Source: Nitrospirota bacterium (GTDB lineage: Bacteria > Nitrospirota_A > Leptospirillia > Leptospirillales > Leptospirillaceae). Taken from it: a stretch of DNA of 5,692 nt. Position numbers and translations under genes: made by a program. Positions 1 to 5,692 of the stretch are shown one piece after another (within the stretch, counting starts at the first letter, position 1; the number at the start of each line of letters is the position of its first letter). Below the pieces are notes generated by a model. It had not been told where the DNA came from. It searched no databases and saw only the letters and a list, made by a program, of their open reading frames with translations. The stretch covers positions 1 through 5,692 of the forward strand of contig JAJYPO010000151.1 in assembly GCA_021795275.1 (NCBI GenBank), given 5' to 3'.

Positions 1-711
1 CTTGGTGTCCCGAAGCTTTGTGAGGACCAGGTCGAGCTCCTCCACCGGATCGAGATGGCCGGTGTAGGTCGTCCCCAGAATCGCCCCCACGCAGATGGTC
101 CGCTCGTCGACCGCCCTCTCCACCGCCTCGGGATCAAGGGTGTAGCGATCCCCCGCCATGGGAAGGAGCCGGAGCTCCACCTCGAAATAGCGGGCGAACT
201 TCTCCCAGACCACATGGACGCCGCTCGACGCCACGATGTTCGGACGGTCGGCGGACAGCCCCCGGGCCAGACGCTCCTTTTTCCAGCGGGTCTTGTGGGC
301 CAGAAGGGCCAGCATGATGGCCTCGGAGGACCCGACCGTGGCCGTGCCGATTCCTCCTTCTCCCTTCGGGGCATGAAAGAGGCGGGAAAGCATGTTGACC
401 ACCCGCTCCTGGATCACGCCGGTCTGGGGATACTCTTCCTGGTCCACGAGATTCTTGTTCAGGGTACAGTTCACCAGCCTTTCGGCTTCGGGCTCCATCC
501 ATGTGGTGACGAAGGTGGCCAGGTTCAGGGAGGGATTTCCGTCGAGGTTCAGCTCGTCGGTGATCAGACGATAGGCGGCCTCCGCCGGGATCCCCTCTCC
601 GGGCATTTCATAGCGGGGGATTTCCCGGGAAAAGGAGCGGCCGCCATAGGTGACGGAGAGAAGGCGTTCTTCGGGGGTCAGGGTGGCGAGGGAGCGTTTT
701 TTCGAGAGCAT
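1..711 (-). CDS. gad: Glutamate decarboxylase, N-terminal 237 residues (3' end off window)
   Basis: This PLP-dependent group II decarboxylase converts glutamate to GABA and CO2, consuming a cytosolic proton; in many bacteria it serves acid resistance. The frame is open from ATG (711-709) to base 1, about half of the usual ~460 residues. Family blocks are clear: NLATFVTTWMEPEAERL (63-79), NKNLVDQEEYPQT (85-97), GSSEA (127-131, PLP phosphate region), VWEKFARYFEVEL (168-180) and GTTYTG (213-218). The PLP lysine lies beyond the window edge. By my alignment, His166 sits where E. coli GadB and plant enzymes have the PLP-stacking Gln (Q163 in GadB). The wording of the blocks is closer to plant and Gram-positive GADs than to E. 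coli GadB. The start is supported by AAAGGAG (726-720), 8 bases upstream. No glutamate/GABA antiporter is visible. Family assignment is firm; physiological role is inferred. Confidence 0.95.
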   Translation of the reverse strand, partial: MLSKKRSLATLTPEERLLSVTYGGRSFSREIPRYEMPGEGIPAEAAYRLITDELNLDGNPSLNLATFVTTWMEPEAERLVNCTLNKNLVDQEEYPQTGVIQERVVNMLSRLFHAPKGEGGIGTATVGSSEAIMLALLAHKTRWKKERLARGLSADRPNIVASSGVHVVWEKFARYFEVELRLLPMAGDRYTLDPEAVERAVDERTICVGAILGTTYTGHLDPVEELDLVLTKLRDTK

Positions 712-798
712 GGGAGAATCTCCTTTCGGTTCGGGTTCATTCGAATCGATCCCGGTCCCGGGCAAGGGAGAACTCTCCGGATTGGCTCCCGCCAGCCT
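712..798 (-). promoter_or_regulatory. Dyad-rich leader of gad
   Basis: These 87 bases separate the propeller stop from the gad ATG. They hold four short dyads: GGAGA-A-TCTCC (713-723, overlapping the gad ribosome binding site), the palindrome ATTCGAAT (739-746), CCCGG-TC-CCGGG (751-762) and GGAGA-AC-TCTCC (767-778). The first and last are near copies, about 54 bases apart centre to centre. I found no convincing -35/-10 pair and no stem followed by a T-run. The gene may therefore be read through from upstream, controlled at translation, or driven by a promoter I do not recognise. GC-rich DNA makes some short dyads by chance, so function is a guess. Confidence 0.3.
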
Positions 799-2079
799 TT
801 AGTCCGAAGGACGGGAGAGGTCGGGAGAGGGCTCCTGTGGCACCTGGATCTCCTGGTGGTACCGGGAGTGGTAGAGGGTTTCGATTTTTTCGAAGGGAAT
901 TCGGGTCACGCAGACCTTCGAAAGGACCGGAGATCTCCTTTTGCAGGTGAGCGACAGGCGGAAAAGGGCATCCTGGTCGTCGACGGTCATCCAGAGGTCG
1001 TTATGCCCCCCCGGGGAGAGGGCCGAAGGCGTTCCTCCGGGAAGGGGGAAGAGGCGGAGATCAAAGCCTCCCGCGCTCCCTTGCGGGCGGGAAAAGAAGC
1101 CGCCATGGGGGTGGGTCTCTCCCGGCGGACGTCCGCTCACGAGCCCGGTCACCAGATAGACCCCTCCGGAAGGGAGAGGGACGAGATGGGAGATCATTCC
1201 CGAGGTGGTCTCAAGAGAGGCCAGGCGGAGCTTTGGGGGATTTTCAGCGAGATTGACCCAGCCGATGGCGTCTCCCTTCCTTGCCGCCAGATAGAGTGCA
1301 TCGTCCTTGTCCGACACAACCGGCGAGGTGAGGGTCAGACCCGTTTTCCCCGGTGGATAGGTCGTCTCGCAGGAGAGGCGGCGGCAGACAGGGGAAATAC
1401 GGACAAGCGTCCCTTGCCGATAGCTGACCCACAGATCCTTCCGGCGGGAATCATAGGCCAGCCCCGAGGGGATTCCGGACTTGGGGGGAAGGGGAAGAAA
1501 GGAGAGACAATGGCGCCCCTGGCACCCGGAGGAGATCAAGACGATCTTGTTGGAGAGACGATCCAGGACGGCCAGCCTCTGCCTTCCCCGGTCGTAAACG
1601 GCACGGAAGGGATAGGCTGGCCGCTCGGGAAGCGGATGAACCTCGAGACAGCCCGCCGCGAGACACCCCCGGGGAAGATAGTCGACCTTGTCCCCGAGAC
1701 GCAAAAGGACATAGGCGCCTCCGCGGACCGGGTCGGCCACCACATCGCCCGGATCGGACAGTCCCGGGGTCAGGGGAATCAGGGTCGCGCAATCTTCGCT
1801 CCGGCAGGAAGGAGGAAGGACAAAAAGGCCATTTTTCAGCGTGGAAGAGAGGTAGAGGCTTCCGAACCGGTCTCTGGCGACCCCCCGGAACCCGAAGTTC
1901 GAGACAGGAAGAGTCAGGGAGGAATATTCGGACTCGGGAGAGGCCGTCGAAGCCCCCGGAGGAGCGCCTTCTCCCGCCAGAGCGGGGAGACTCGACAACG
2001 AGAGTATCCCGGGAAGGAGCACCCCCGAGAGAAGTCGACGCACGAAGGCCGACCGGTCAGACCGGCGGATGAATGGCAT
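799..2079 (-). CDS. Secreted seven-bladed beta-propeller protein with paired cysteines (function unknown)
   Basis: A 426-residue exported protein that I cannot name. An Arg-rich start (RRSDRSAFVRR) and a hydrophobic stretch ending LPALA form a signal peptide cleaved near residue 35. The rest reads as seven blades of about 42-54 residues: roughly 62-103, 107-151, 154-198, 200-243, 248-289, 293-347 and 348-397. Many begin with a pattern like GVARDRFGSLYLS or GLAYDSRRKDLWVS, as in NHL, SMP-30 or Vgb-like propellers. Blades 1-4 each carry C-x4-C in the turn before the last strand (92/97, 139/144, 186/191, 232/237); blade 7 has C379/C390; blades 5 and 6 have none. All ten cysteines are in these pairs. 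No catalytic motif is evident. I chose ATG at 2079 because GGAG lies 6 bases upstream; an in-frame ATG at 2097 has no ribosome site. It overlaps the upstream gene by 23 bases, implying co-translation. Binding, scaffold or lyase roles are all possible. Confidence 0.88.
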   Translation of the reverse strand: MPFIRRSDRSAFVRRLLSGVLLPGILSLSSLPALAGEGAPPGASTASPESEYSSLTLPVSNFGFRGVARDRFGSLYLSSTLKNGLFVLPPSCRSEDCATLIPLTPGLSDPGDVVADPVRGGAYVLLRLGDKVDYLPRGCLAAGCLEVHPLPERPAYPFRAVYDRGRQRLAVLDRLSNKIVLISSGCQGRHCLSFLPLPPKSGIPSGLAYDSRRKDLWVSYRQGTLVRISPVCRRLSCETTYPPGKTGLTLTSPVVSDKDDALYLAARKGDAIGWVNLAENPPKLRLASLETTSGMISHLVPLPSGGVYLVTGLVSGRPPGETHPHGGFFSRPQGSAGGFDLRLFPLPGGTPSALSPGGHNDLWMTVDDQDALFRLSLTCKRRSPVLSKVCVTRIPFEKIETLYHSRYHQEIQVPQEPSPDLSRPSD

Positions 2080-2539
2080 TTTCTTCTCCGATCGCATGAA
2101 ACAGGTTCAGAATATCATTCCGGCCGGCCCCCAGATCGGGCAAGCCTGATGACGAGGTCGCCTCCGCATTGAGACGAACCCCTCCCGCCACCGGAGAGAC
2201 GGTCAGAAGCAGGTGGGTGGCATGGTGCCAGAATGAGGGCTCCACCCGAATGACAATCTTTTCCGGAGACTGTTGCTCGATATGCCATCCGGAAAAGCCC
2301 TTGATGGAACGGGTGATGTTGACGGCCAGCTTGGCGGGATCCCCATAGAAGGTCCGGGGGGCGACCTCGGGAAGGGGATAGCCACCGGTCGTCCAGGCCC
2401 GGTTGAGGGTGAAATAGACGGCGATCCGACGAACCGGCCCCGGGGGATTGATGAAGGCCGCGTTGTTGGCGATCAGATCCCCCCCGAGGTAAACAAAAAC
2501 GGCAAAAATGACGAGTCCGGCAATCTTGAAGGCCTTCAA
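2057..2539 (-). CDS. Small membrane-anchored protein, DUF1499-like
   Basis: A 160-residue protein starting with TTG (2539-2537), 4 bases after the trxB stop. The ribosome site AAAGGA (2554-2549) lies inside the last trxB codons, 9 bases from the TTG. The longer open frame extending into trxB would start with a low-complexity, Pro/Arg-rich segment, so I reject it. Residues 5-20 form one hydrophobic helix (KIAGLVIFAVFVYLGG), an uncleaved anchor or a signal peptide. The domain that follows starts PEVAPRTFYGDPAKL (58-71). Its C-terminal part, GGVRLNAEATSSSG then LPDLGAGRNDILNLF (119-147), resembles the end of DUF1499 proteins, where a Ser/Arg-rich strand precedes D-L-G-x-N/R and a helix. That assignment is from memory and moderate. 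DUF1499 has no agreed function. Coupling to trxB and to the propeller gene suggests a shared envelope role, which is inference. Confidence 0.82.
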   Translation of the reverse strand: MKAFKIAGLVIFAVFVYLGGDLIANNAAFINPPGPVRRIAVYFTLNRAWTTGGYPLPEVAPRTFYGDPAKLAVNITRSIKGFSGWHIEQQSPEKIVIRVEPSFWHHATHLLLTVSPVAGGVRLNAEATSSSGLPDLGAGRNDILNLFHAIGEENAIHPPV

Positions 2540-2543
2540 CGGA

Positions 2544-3524
2544 TCACGTCCTTTCGACGCCGGCTTTTTCCACGCCGGAGGCCTCAAGGTAGCGTTCGGC
2601 GTCAATGGCGGCCATGCATCCCGATCCCGCGGCGGAGATGGCCTGACGGTACACCGGATCGGCCACGTCTCCTGCCGCAAAGAGCCCCGGAACAGAGGTC
2701 TTTGTCCCGGAATGCGTCTTCAGATATCCCGTCGGATCGGTTTCGGCCAGCCCTCCGAGAAAATCGGTATTGGGGCGGTGGCCGATGGCCACGAAAAATC
2801 CCGAGCAGGGAATGATCGAGTCGGCCCCGGTGGTGACGTCCCGGACACGCACTCCCGTCACCATCCCCTGGGAAACATCGAGAACCTCGAGAATCTCCTT
2901 GTTCCAGGCAAAGGCGATCTTGGGATTCTCGAAGGCCTTTTCCTGCATGATCTTGGAGGCCCGGAGAGTGTCCCGCCGGTGGATGACCGTGACCTTGCTG
3001 GCAAATCGGGTAAGAAAGAGGGCCTCCTCCAGAGCGGTGTCCCCTCCTCCCGCCACCACGATCTCTCGCCCCTTGAAGAAGAATCCGTCACAGGTGGCGC
3101 AGGCCGACACGCCGGCTCCCATGAGGGCCTTTTCCGAGGAAAGCCCGAGGAATTTGGCCGAGGCTCCCGTGGCCACGATCACCGTCCAGGAACGGATCTC
3201 CCGACCGTCGTCGGTCATGATCAAAAAGTTCCCCTCGGACGACCTCTCGATCTTTTCCACGATGGCCGTTTCAATGCGGGCACCGAAGCGGGTGACCTGG
3301 GCCCGCATCTTCTCGATGAGCTCGGGGCCCGTGATCCCCTCGGGAAATCCCGGGAAGTTCTCGACCTCCGTCGTGATCGTCAGCTGTCCTCCGGCCTGAG
3401 GGCCTTCGATCACCAGAGGAGACAAAAAGGCCCGCGCCGTATAGAGAGCGGCTGTCAGCCCTGCCGGGCCCGTTCCCAGAATCACCACCTTTTCCAAACC
3501 ACCCACCCCTTCAGAGAGCCTCAT
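2544..3524 (-). CDS. trxB: Thioredoxin reductase (NADPH, FAD)
   Basis: A cytosolic low-molecular-weight flavoenzyme that passes electrons from NADPH to thioredoxin. All hallmarks are present (numbering from ATG 3524, 326 residues): FAD-binding GTGPAG (17-22), GGQLTITTEVENFPGFP, the redox pair CATC (142-145) followed by DG, NADPH-binding GGGDTALEEA (159-168), HRRDTLR (182-188, the basic NADP 2'-phosphate site) and the C-terminal FAD motif GLFAAGDV followed by YRQAISAAGSG. The intact HRRxxxR motif argues for NADPH rather than NADH. The start is uncertain. ATG 3524 has only a weak ribosome site and lies in the loop of a perfect hairpin. TTG 3497 would give MEKVVILGTGPAG, a typical N-terminus (317 residues), with GAAGGGG (3512-3506) upstream. 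No thioredoxin gene is in the window. It heads a tight gene cluster, with the next start 4 bases after its stop. Confidence 0.97.
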   Translation of the reverse strand: MRLSEGVGGLEKVVILGTGPAGLTAALYTARAFLSPLVIEGPQAGGQLTITTEVENFPGFPEGITGPELIEKMRAQVTRFGARIETAIVEKIERSSEGNFLIMTDDGREIRSWTVIVATGASAKFLGLSSEKALMGAGVSACATCDGFFFKGREIVVAGGGDTALEEALFLTRFASKVTVIHRRDTLRASKIMQEKAFENPKIAFAWNKEILEVLDVSQGMVTGVRVRDVTTGADSIIPCSGFFVAIGHRPNTDFLGGLAETDPTGYLKTHSGTKTSVPGLFAAGDVADPVYRQAISAAGSGCMAAIDAERYLEASGVEKAGVERT

Positions 3525-3531
3525 GGCTCTC
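3514..3531 (-). promoter_or_regulatory. Hairpin at the trxB start region
   Basis: On the minus strand GAGAGCC-ATGA-GGCTCTC forms a perfect 7-bp stem with a 4-base loop. The candidate ATG of trxB (3524-3522) lies in the loop. The stem ends two bases before the GAAGGGG that would serve the alternative TTG start at 3497. If TTG is the real start, this is a leader hairpin directly upstream of the ribosome site; if ATG is used, the start codon is presented in a loop. There is no T-run, so it is not an intrinsic terminator. A regulatory role is inferred. Confidence 0.4.
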
Positions 3532-3543
3532 AATACGGAAAGA

Positions 3544-3621
3544 TTGACCCACGTCCCTCTGGCAAGATTGCCGCCGAGGACCTCCCTTCTAACAATACCA
3601 AGGAGCGAAAAAGTGGGTCAA
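3544..3621. repeat. 9-base perfect inverted repeat flanking the trxB promoter
   Basis: TTGACCCAC at 3544-3552 is matched by its exact reverse complement at 3613-3621, with 60 bases between the arms. The 3613-3621 arm contains the proposed -35 hexamer, and the other arm falls in the predicted leader. A 9-base match by chance in a region this short is unlikely but possible. It could be a pair of operator half-sites, or a stem formed only in transcripts reading through from the outer membrane factor gene. Confidence 0.4.
3592..3621 (-). promoter_or_regulatory. Putative sigma70-type promoter for trxB
   Basis: Read on the minus strand, TTGACC (3621-3616, five of six matches to TTGACA) is followed after 18 bases by TATTGT (3597-3592, four of six to TATAAT). 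Initiation would fall near 3585, leaving a leader of about 60-90 bases, depending on the start codon. This leader contains an unused GGAGG (3586-3582) with no start codon at normal spacing. The placement in the main gene boundary of the window supports it, but the -10 box is imperfect. Confidence 0.45.
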
Positions 3622-3637
3622 CCGGAGCCCGACCGGC

Positions 3638-5158
3638 TCAATCTCCTGTCTGTTTTGCCGAAAGCCTTCCCTCTACCTTTTTCTTCACCTCCGGCAAATA
3701 CCCCAGATAGTCGACTCCTTCCGCAAAGCGAAGTGTTGCCAGGTCGGCCTGTTCCCGATACTGCCAGGTCGCAAGGGCGGCCTCGGTATCGAGGAGGTAC
3801 ACTTCCGCCAGGGTCAGGTCCACAATGGAGACAAGGTTGGCGGTATAGCGTTTGGTGGCAAGGACAAGGGCAAGGTCCGCCTCTTTCACAGCCTCCACAT
3901 AGGCCCGGACAGAGGCCTGATCCGCGAGAACATGGGCACGGGCCTGCACGACCTGATCCCGAATGTTGTGGGACCAGTCGGAGATTCCGTATTTTCGTTC
4001 CCGGGACTTTTCCCGGGCGGCTTCCGTCAGGCCCCGGATCATTCCGCCGGTGTAGATCGGAATGGTGAGCGATCCTCCTCCCGACCACCATCCGCCTCCC
4101 GGAGCGTAGCTTTGCCCGGTCGTCATATTCCCCATGAATCCATAACTCCCGAACGCCGAAATCAGAGGATAGTGCTGGGCCTTTTCATAGCTCGTCTTTT
4201 CCCGTTCCTGTCGAAAGAGCATGCGATAGGCGTTGATTTCGGGCCGGTAAGTCAGTCCCCGCGTAATGGCCAGATCCCTGGAAACCGGCTCCATGGAAGG
4301 CTCCGATGGAAGCGGGGTTGTCAACGTGTAGTCTGAGCGTCCCGCTTGCCCAAGACCCATCACATCGTTCAGGTGAGAGATCCGGGCTTCAAGGTCCTCC
4401 TTCTCGAACTCAAGGAGTGCCCTGGCCTTTTCATAATCGACGCGAGCCAGATCGAAGTCGAGTCGGGAACGGTAGTCCGCCTTGTAAAGCGATCGTGTCA
4501 GATCCATGACAAGCTTTCGCTGGTCGAGGTTCTTCTGGTAGACCTCGATGAGCTTCTTGTCGAGGAGAACCCGGTAGTAGGCCTCCTTGACCTGAAGGAT
4601 CACCCAGGCATCCTTGCTGTAAAGCCAGTATTCGGAAGCTTTTTTTCCGGCCAGGCGCTCTTTCACCCGATGCTCGAACTTTCCGAAGTCGAGAAGAAGC
4701 TGGTTGACTCCGATCGAGGCCGCACCCAACGGCTCGTTGGAGGATGAAATAGACCCCATCTTGGCGTAGTCCATCGGAAAGATCGGGGTCATGAAATTCA
4801 TGTTGTTGAACGACTGGTTGCCCAGACCCGGATTGCTTTCGCCATAGAGAGCCCCCACTCCGACATGAGGAAAAAAGTGGGACTGGGAGACCTTCACATG
4901 GGCATTCTTGCGTCCTACCCGATGGCGGAACCAGCCGAGCTTCGGATGGTGCTTCAGGGCAAAGTCGACCGCCTGGTCGACAGAGAGAATCTCCGGCGGG
5001 ATGCCGTTGTCGGAGATGGCTGTCATATTCCCGGCCCAGGCGCTTTGCGTCCCTCCCGGATGAAGGGTCCCCGCCAGGGCTCCAACGAAGGCAATCGCCT
5101 TCATCAATCCTGAACGCCTGGCCGGGAGATTTTCCCGGCCGCATATTGTCTGCTTCAT
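3638..5158 (-). CDS. TolC-family outer membrane factor
   Basis: The outer-membrane channel of a tripartite efflux or export system: a trimeric beta-barrel with a long periplasmic alpha-tunnel. The product has 506 residues from ATG 5158, which has AAGGA 6 bases upstream; a GTG at 5200 would overlap the adaptor stop but has no ribosome site. A Sec signal peptide has a hydrophobic core (AIAFVGALAG) and probably ends at SAWA near residue 42. No lipobox follows, and the mature part has no cysteine, so it is not a lipoprotein of the OprM kind. Two pseudo-symmetric OEP repeats are visible: LSVDQAVDFALKHHPKL (58-74) to LNDVMGLG (about 270), and from YRPEI (about 304) to the C-terminus. Each has the strand-helix signature, LLLDFGKFEHRVKERL (154-169) and IPIYTGGMIRGLTEAA (366-381). 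The adaptor gene ends 38 bases upstream, so the two are almost certainly co-expressed. Substrate unknown. Confidence 0.95.
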   Translation of the reverse strand: MKQTICGRENLPARRSGLMKAIAFVGALAGTLHPGGTQSAWAGNMTAISDNGIPPEILSVDQAVDFALKHHPKLGWFRHRVGRKNAHVKVSQSHFFPHVGVGALYGESNPGLGNQSFNNMNFMTPIFPMDYAKMGSISSSNEPLGAASIGVNQLLLDFGKFEHRVKERLAGKKASEYWLYSKDAWVILQVKEAYYRVLLDKKLIEVYQKNLDQRKLVMDLTRSLYKADYRSRLDFDLARVDYEKARALLEFEKEDLEARISHLNDVMGLGQAGRSDYTLTTPLPSEPSMEPVSRDLAITRGLTYRPEINAYRMLFRQEREKTSYEKAQHYPLISAFGSYGFMGNMTTGQSYAPGGGWWSGGGSLTIPIYTGGMIRGLTEAAREKSRERKYGISDWSHNIRDQVVQARAHVLADQASVRAYVEAVKEADLALVLATKRYTANLVSIVDLTLAEVYLLDTEAALATWQYREQADLATLRFAEGVDYLGYLPEVKKKVEGRLSAKQTGD

Positions 5159-5196
5159 GAATCGTCCTTCCTTGACGCGTGTCACTCCTGACCCGG

Positions 5197-5692
5197 TCAC
5201 AGCTGGCGCGCCGGGCGGAAGGGCACGGGTTTCAGCGGAACGGCGTGGACAAGCTCACCGCTGTGAACATGCCATTTTCCTGCGATAACAAGTCGGTCGC
5301 CGGCATTCAGCCCGGAAAGGACCTGGACCCATTTCGCATTGTCGATTCCAATGGTTATAGGAACTTCGAGGGCCTTCCCGTCTTTAACCACCATGACAGA
5401 GTAAGGCTTGTCCCGGCGGGCCATGACGGCGGCCCCGGGAATCAGGATCGAATTCCTGTACTTTTCGAGATAGAAGGTAAACTTCCCGTACATGCCCGGA
5501 TGGATCACGAGGTCGGGGTTCTCCATGTCGACTTCGGTCCGCATCGTCCGGGTCGTCGGGTTTTCCGCCGTGGCAAAACGAGTGACCCGTCCCCAGAAGG
5601 TTCGATTGGGAAGCCCCGCAAGGTGGACCTCCACCTTCTGACCTCTCCGGATCAGGGGGGAGACATCGGCAGGCATCCAGACATAGGCCCGA
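5197..5692 (-). CDS. RND/HlyD-type periplasmic adaptor (membrane fusion protein), C-terminal part
   Basis: The last 165 residues of an adaptor that joins an inner-membrane pump to an outer membrane factor. The frame stays open to the window edge; an internal ATG at 5676 is preceded in frame by RAYVW, part of the domain, so it is not the start. The visible part begins in the beta-barrel domain: PADVSPLIRRGQKVEVHLAG, then TAENPTTRTMRTEVDMENP with IHPGMYGKF, the typical D/NP-x-TRTM-R-x-E and L/I-x-PGM blocks. The membrane-proximal domain follows: ILIPGAAV, then VMVVKDGKALEVPITIG, VQVLSGLNAGDRLVIAG. The lipoyl and helical hairpin domains and the N-terminal anchor are off the window. Immediate succession by a TolC-family gene fits an adaptor-channel operon with the pump elsewhere, probably upstream. 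Substrate class (drug, metal, other) cannot be told from this portion. Confidence 0.93.
   Translation of the reverse strand, partial: RAYVWMPADVSPLIRRGQKVEVHLAGLPNRTFWGRVTRFATAENPTTRTMRTEVDMENPDLVIHPGMYGKFTFYLEKYRNSILIPGAAVMARRDKPYSVMVVKDGKALEVPITIGIDNAKWVQVLSGLNAGDRLVIAGKWHVHSGELVHAVPLKPVPFRPARQL

Noticed and set aside
712..798. Promoter directly upstream of gad (TTGCCC with a 17-base spacer to GAATGA)
   Set aside because: The -10 candidate matches the consensus poorly, so I did not call it.
55..2172. Very long open frame (705 codons) on the plus strand
   Set aside because: It lies opposite gad and the propeller gene in exact codon register, so it is open only because those genes avoid TTA, CTA and TCA codons. 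Its product is Gly/Arg/Pro-rich with no family motif, and it crosses two well-supported genes.
2540..2680. N-terminal extension of the DUF1499-like gene into trxB
   Set aside because: The extra 47 residues are read out of frame over the conserved C-terminus of trxB and have no family likeness; the TTG at 2539 has a good ribosome site and leads straight into a membrane helix.
3608..3638. Possible intrinsic terminator after the outer membrane factor gene
   Set aside because: The stem AGCCGG/CCGGTT includes a wobble pair, starts inside the stop codon, and the five-T run begins 7 bases after the stem, too far for a typical terminator. The same T-run lies in the promoter spacer.
2508..3710. 400-codon open frame on the plus strand
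   Set aside because: It is the codon-register mirror of trxB, which has complete catalytic and cofactor motifs. The mirror product has no recognisable domain.
4431..5144. 237-codon frame inside the outer membrane factor gene, same strand
   Set aside because: It is a shifted frame within a gene having two full OEP repeats and a signal peptide; the product is low-complexity without motifs.
1..5692. CRISPR array, tRNA, insertion sequence or phage genes
   Set aside because: I saw no regularly spaced repeats, no tRNA-like cloverleaf, no transposase motif and no terminal inverted repeats; nearly all of the sequence is accounted for by six ordinary coding regions.

Overview
The window carries six genes, all on the minus strand and read from base 5692 down to base 1. 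Two run off the ends. Coding density is very high: the longest gap between genes is about 115 bases, so there is no gene-free stretch over 300 bases. I see no tRNA, rRNA, insertion sequence, CRISPR array or phage gene. The GC-rich, codon-biased sequence, the two-membrane envelope (outer membrane factor, periplasmic adaptor) and a glutamate decarboxylase suggest a GC-rich Gram-negative chromosome. An acidophile such as a Leptospirillum-like Nitrospirota would fit, but that is inference from gene content and style, not a demonstrated match.

Right block (5692 to 3638): the C-terminal end of an RND-type periplasmic adaptor is followed 38 bases later by a TolC-family outer membrane factor. These are two of the three parts of a tripartite efflux or metal-export system; any inner-membrane pump lies outside the window.

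Boundary (3637 to 3525): a short intergenic region with a plausible sigma70-type promoter, a 9-base inverted repeat with one arm over the -35 box, and a perfect 7-bp hairpin just before the next gene.

Left block (3524 to 1): thioredoxin reductase (trxB), then a small membrane-anchored protein resembling DUF1499, starting with TTG 4 bases after trxB. A secreted beta-propeller protein follows, overlapping the small gene by 23 bases. After an 87-base leader rich in short dyads comes the N-terminal half of a glutamate decarboxylase. The first three genes are packed like one transcript; gad may be the fourth member or have its own signals.

The most unusual item is the exported propeller. Four consecutive blades carry a C-x4-C turn at 46-47 residue spacing, and the last blade carries a longer Cys pair. 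I read these as disulfide-stapled hairpins. Its neighbourhood with a thioredoxin reductase is suggestive, but TrxB acts in the cytosol and no functional link can be shown here. Nothing else points to a wholly new system.
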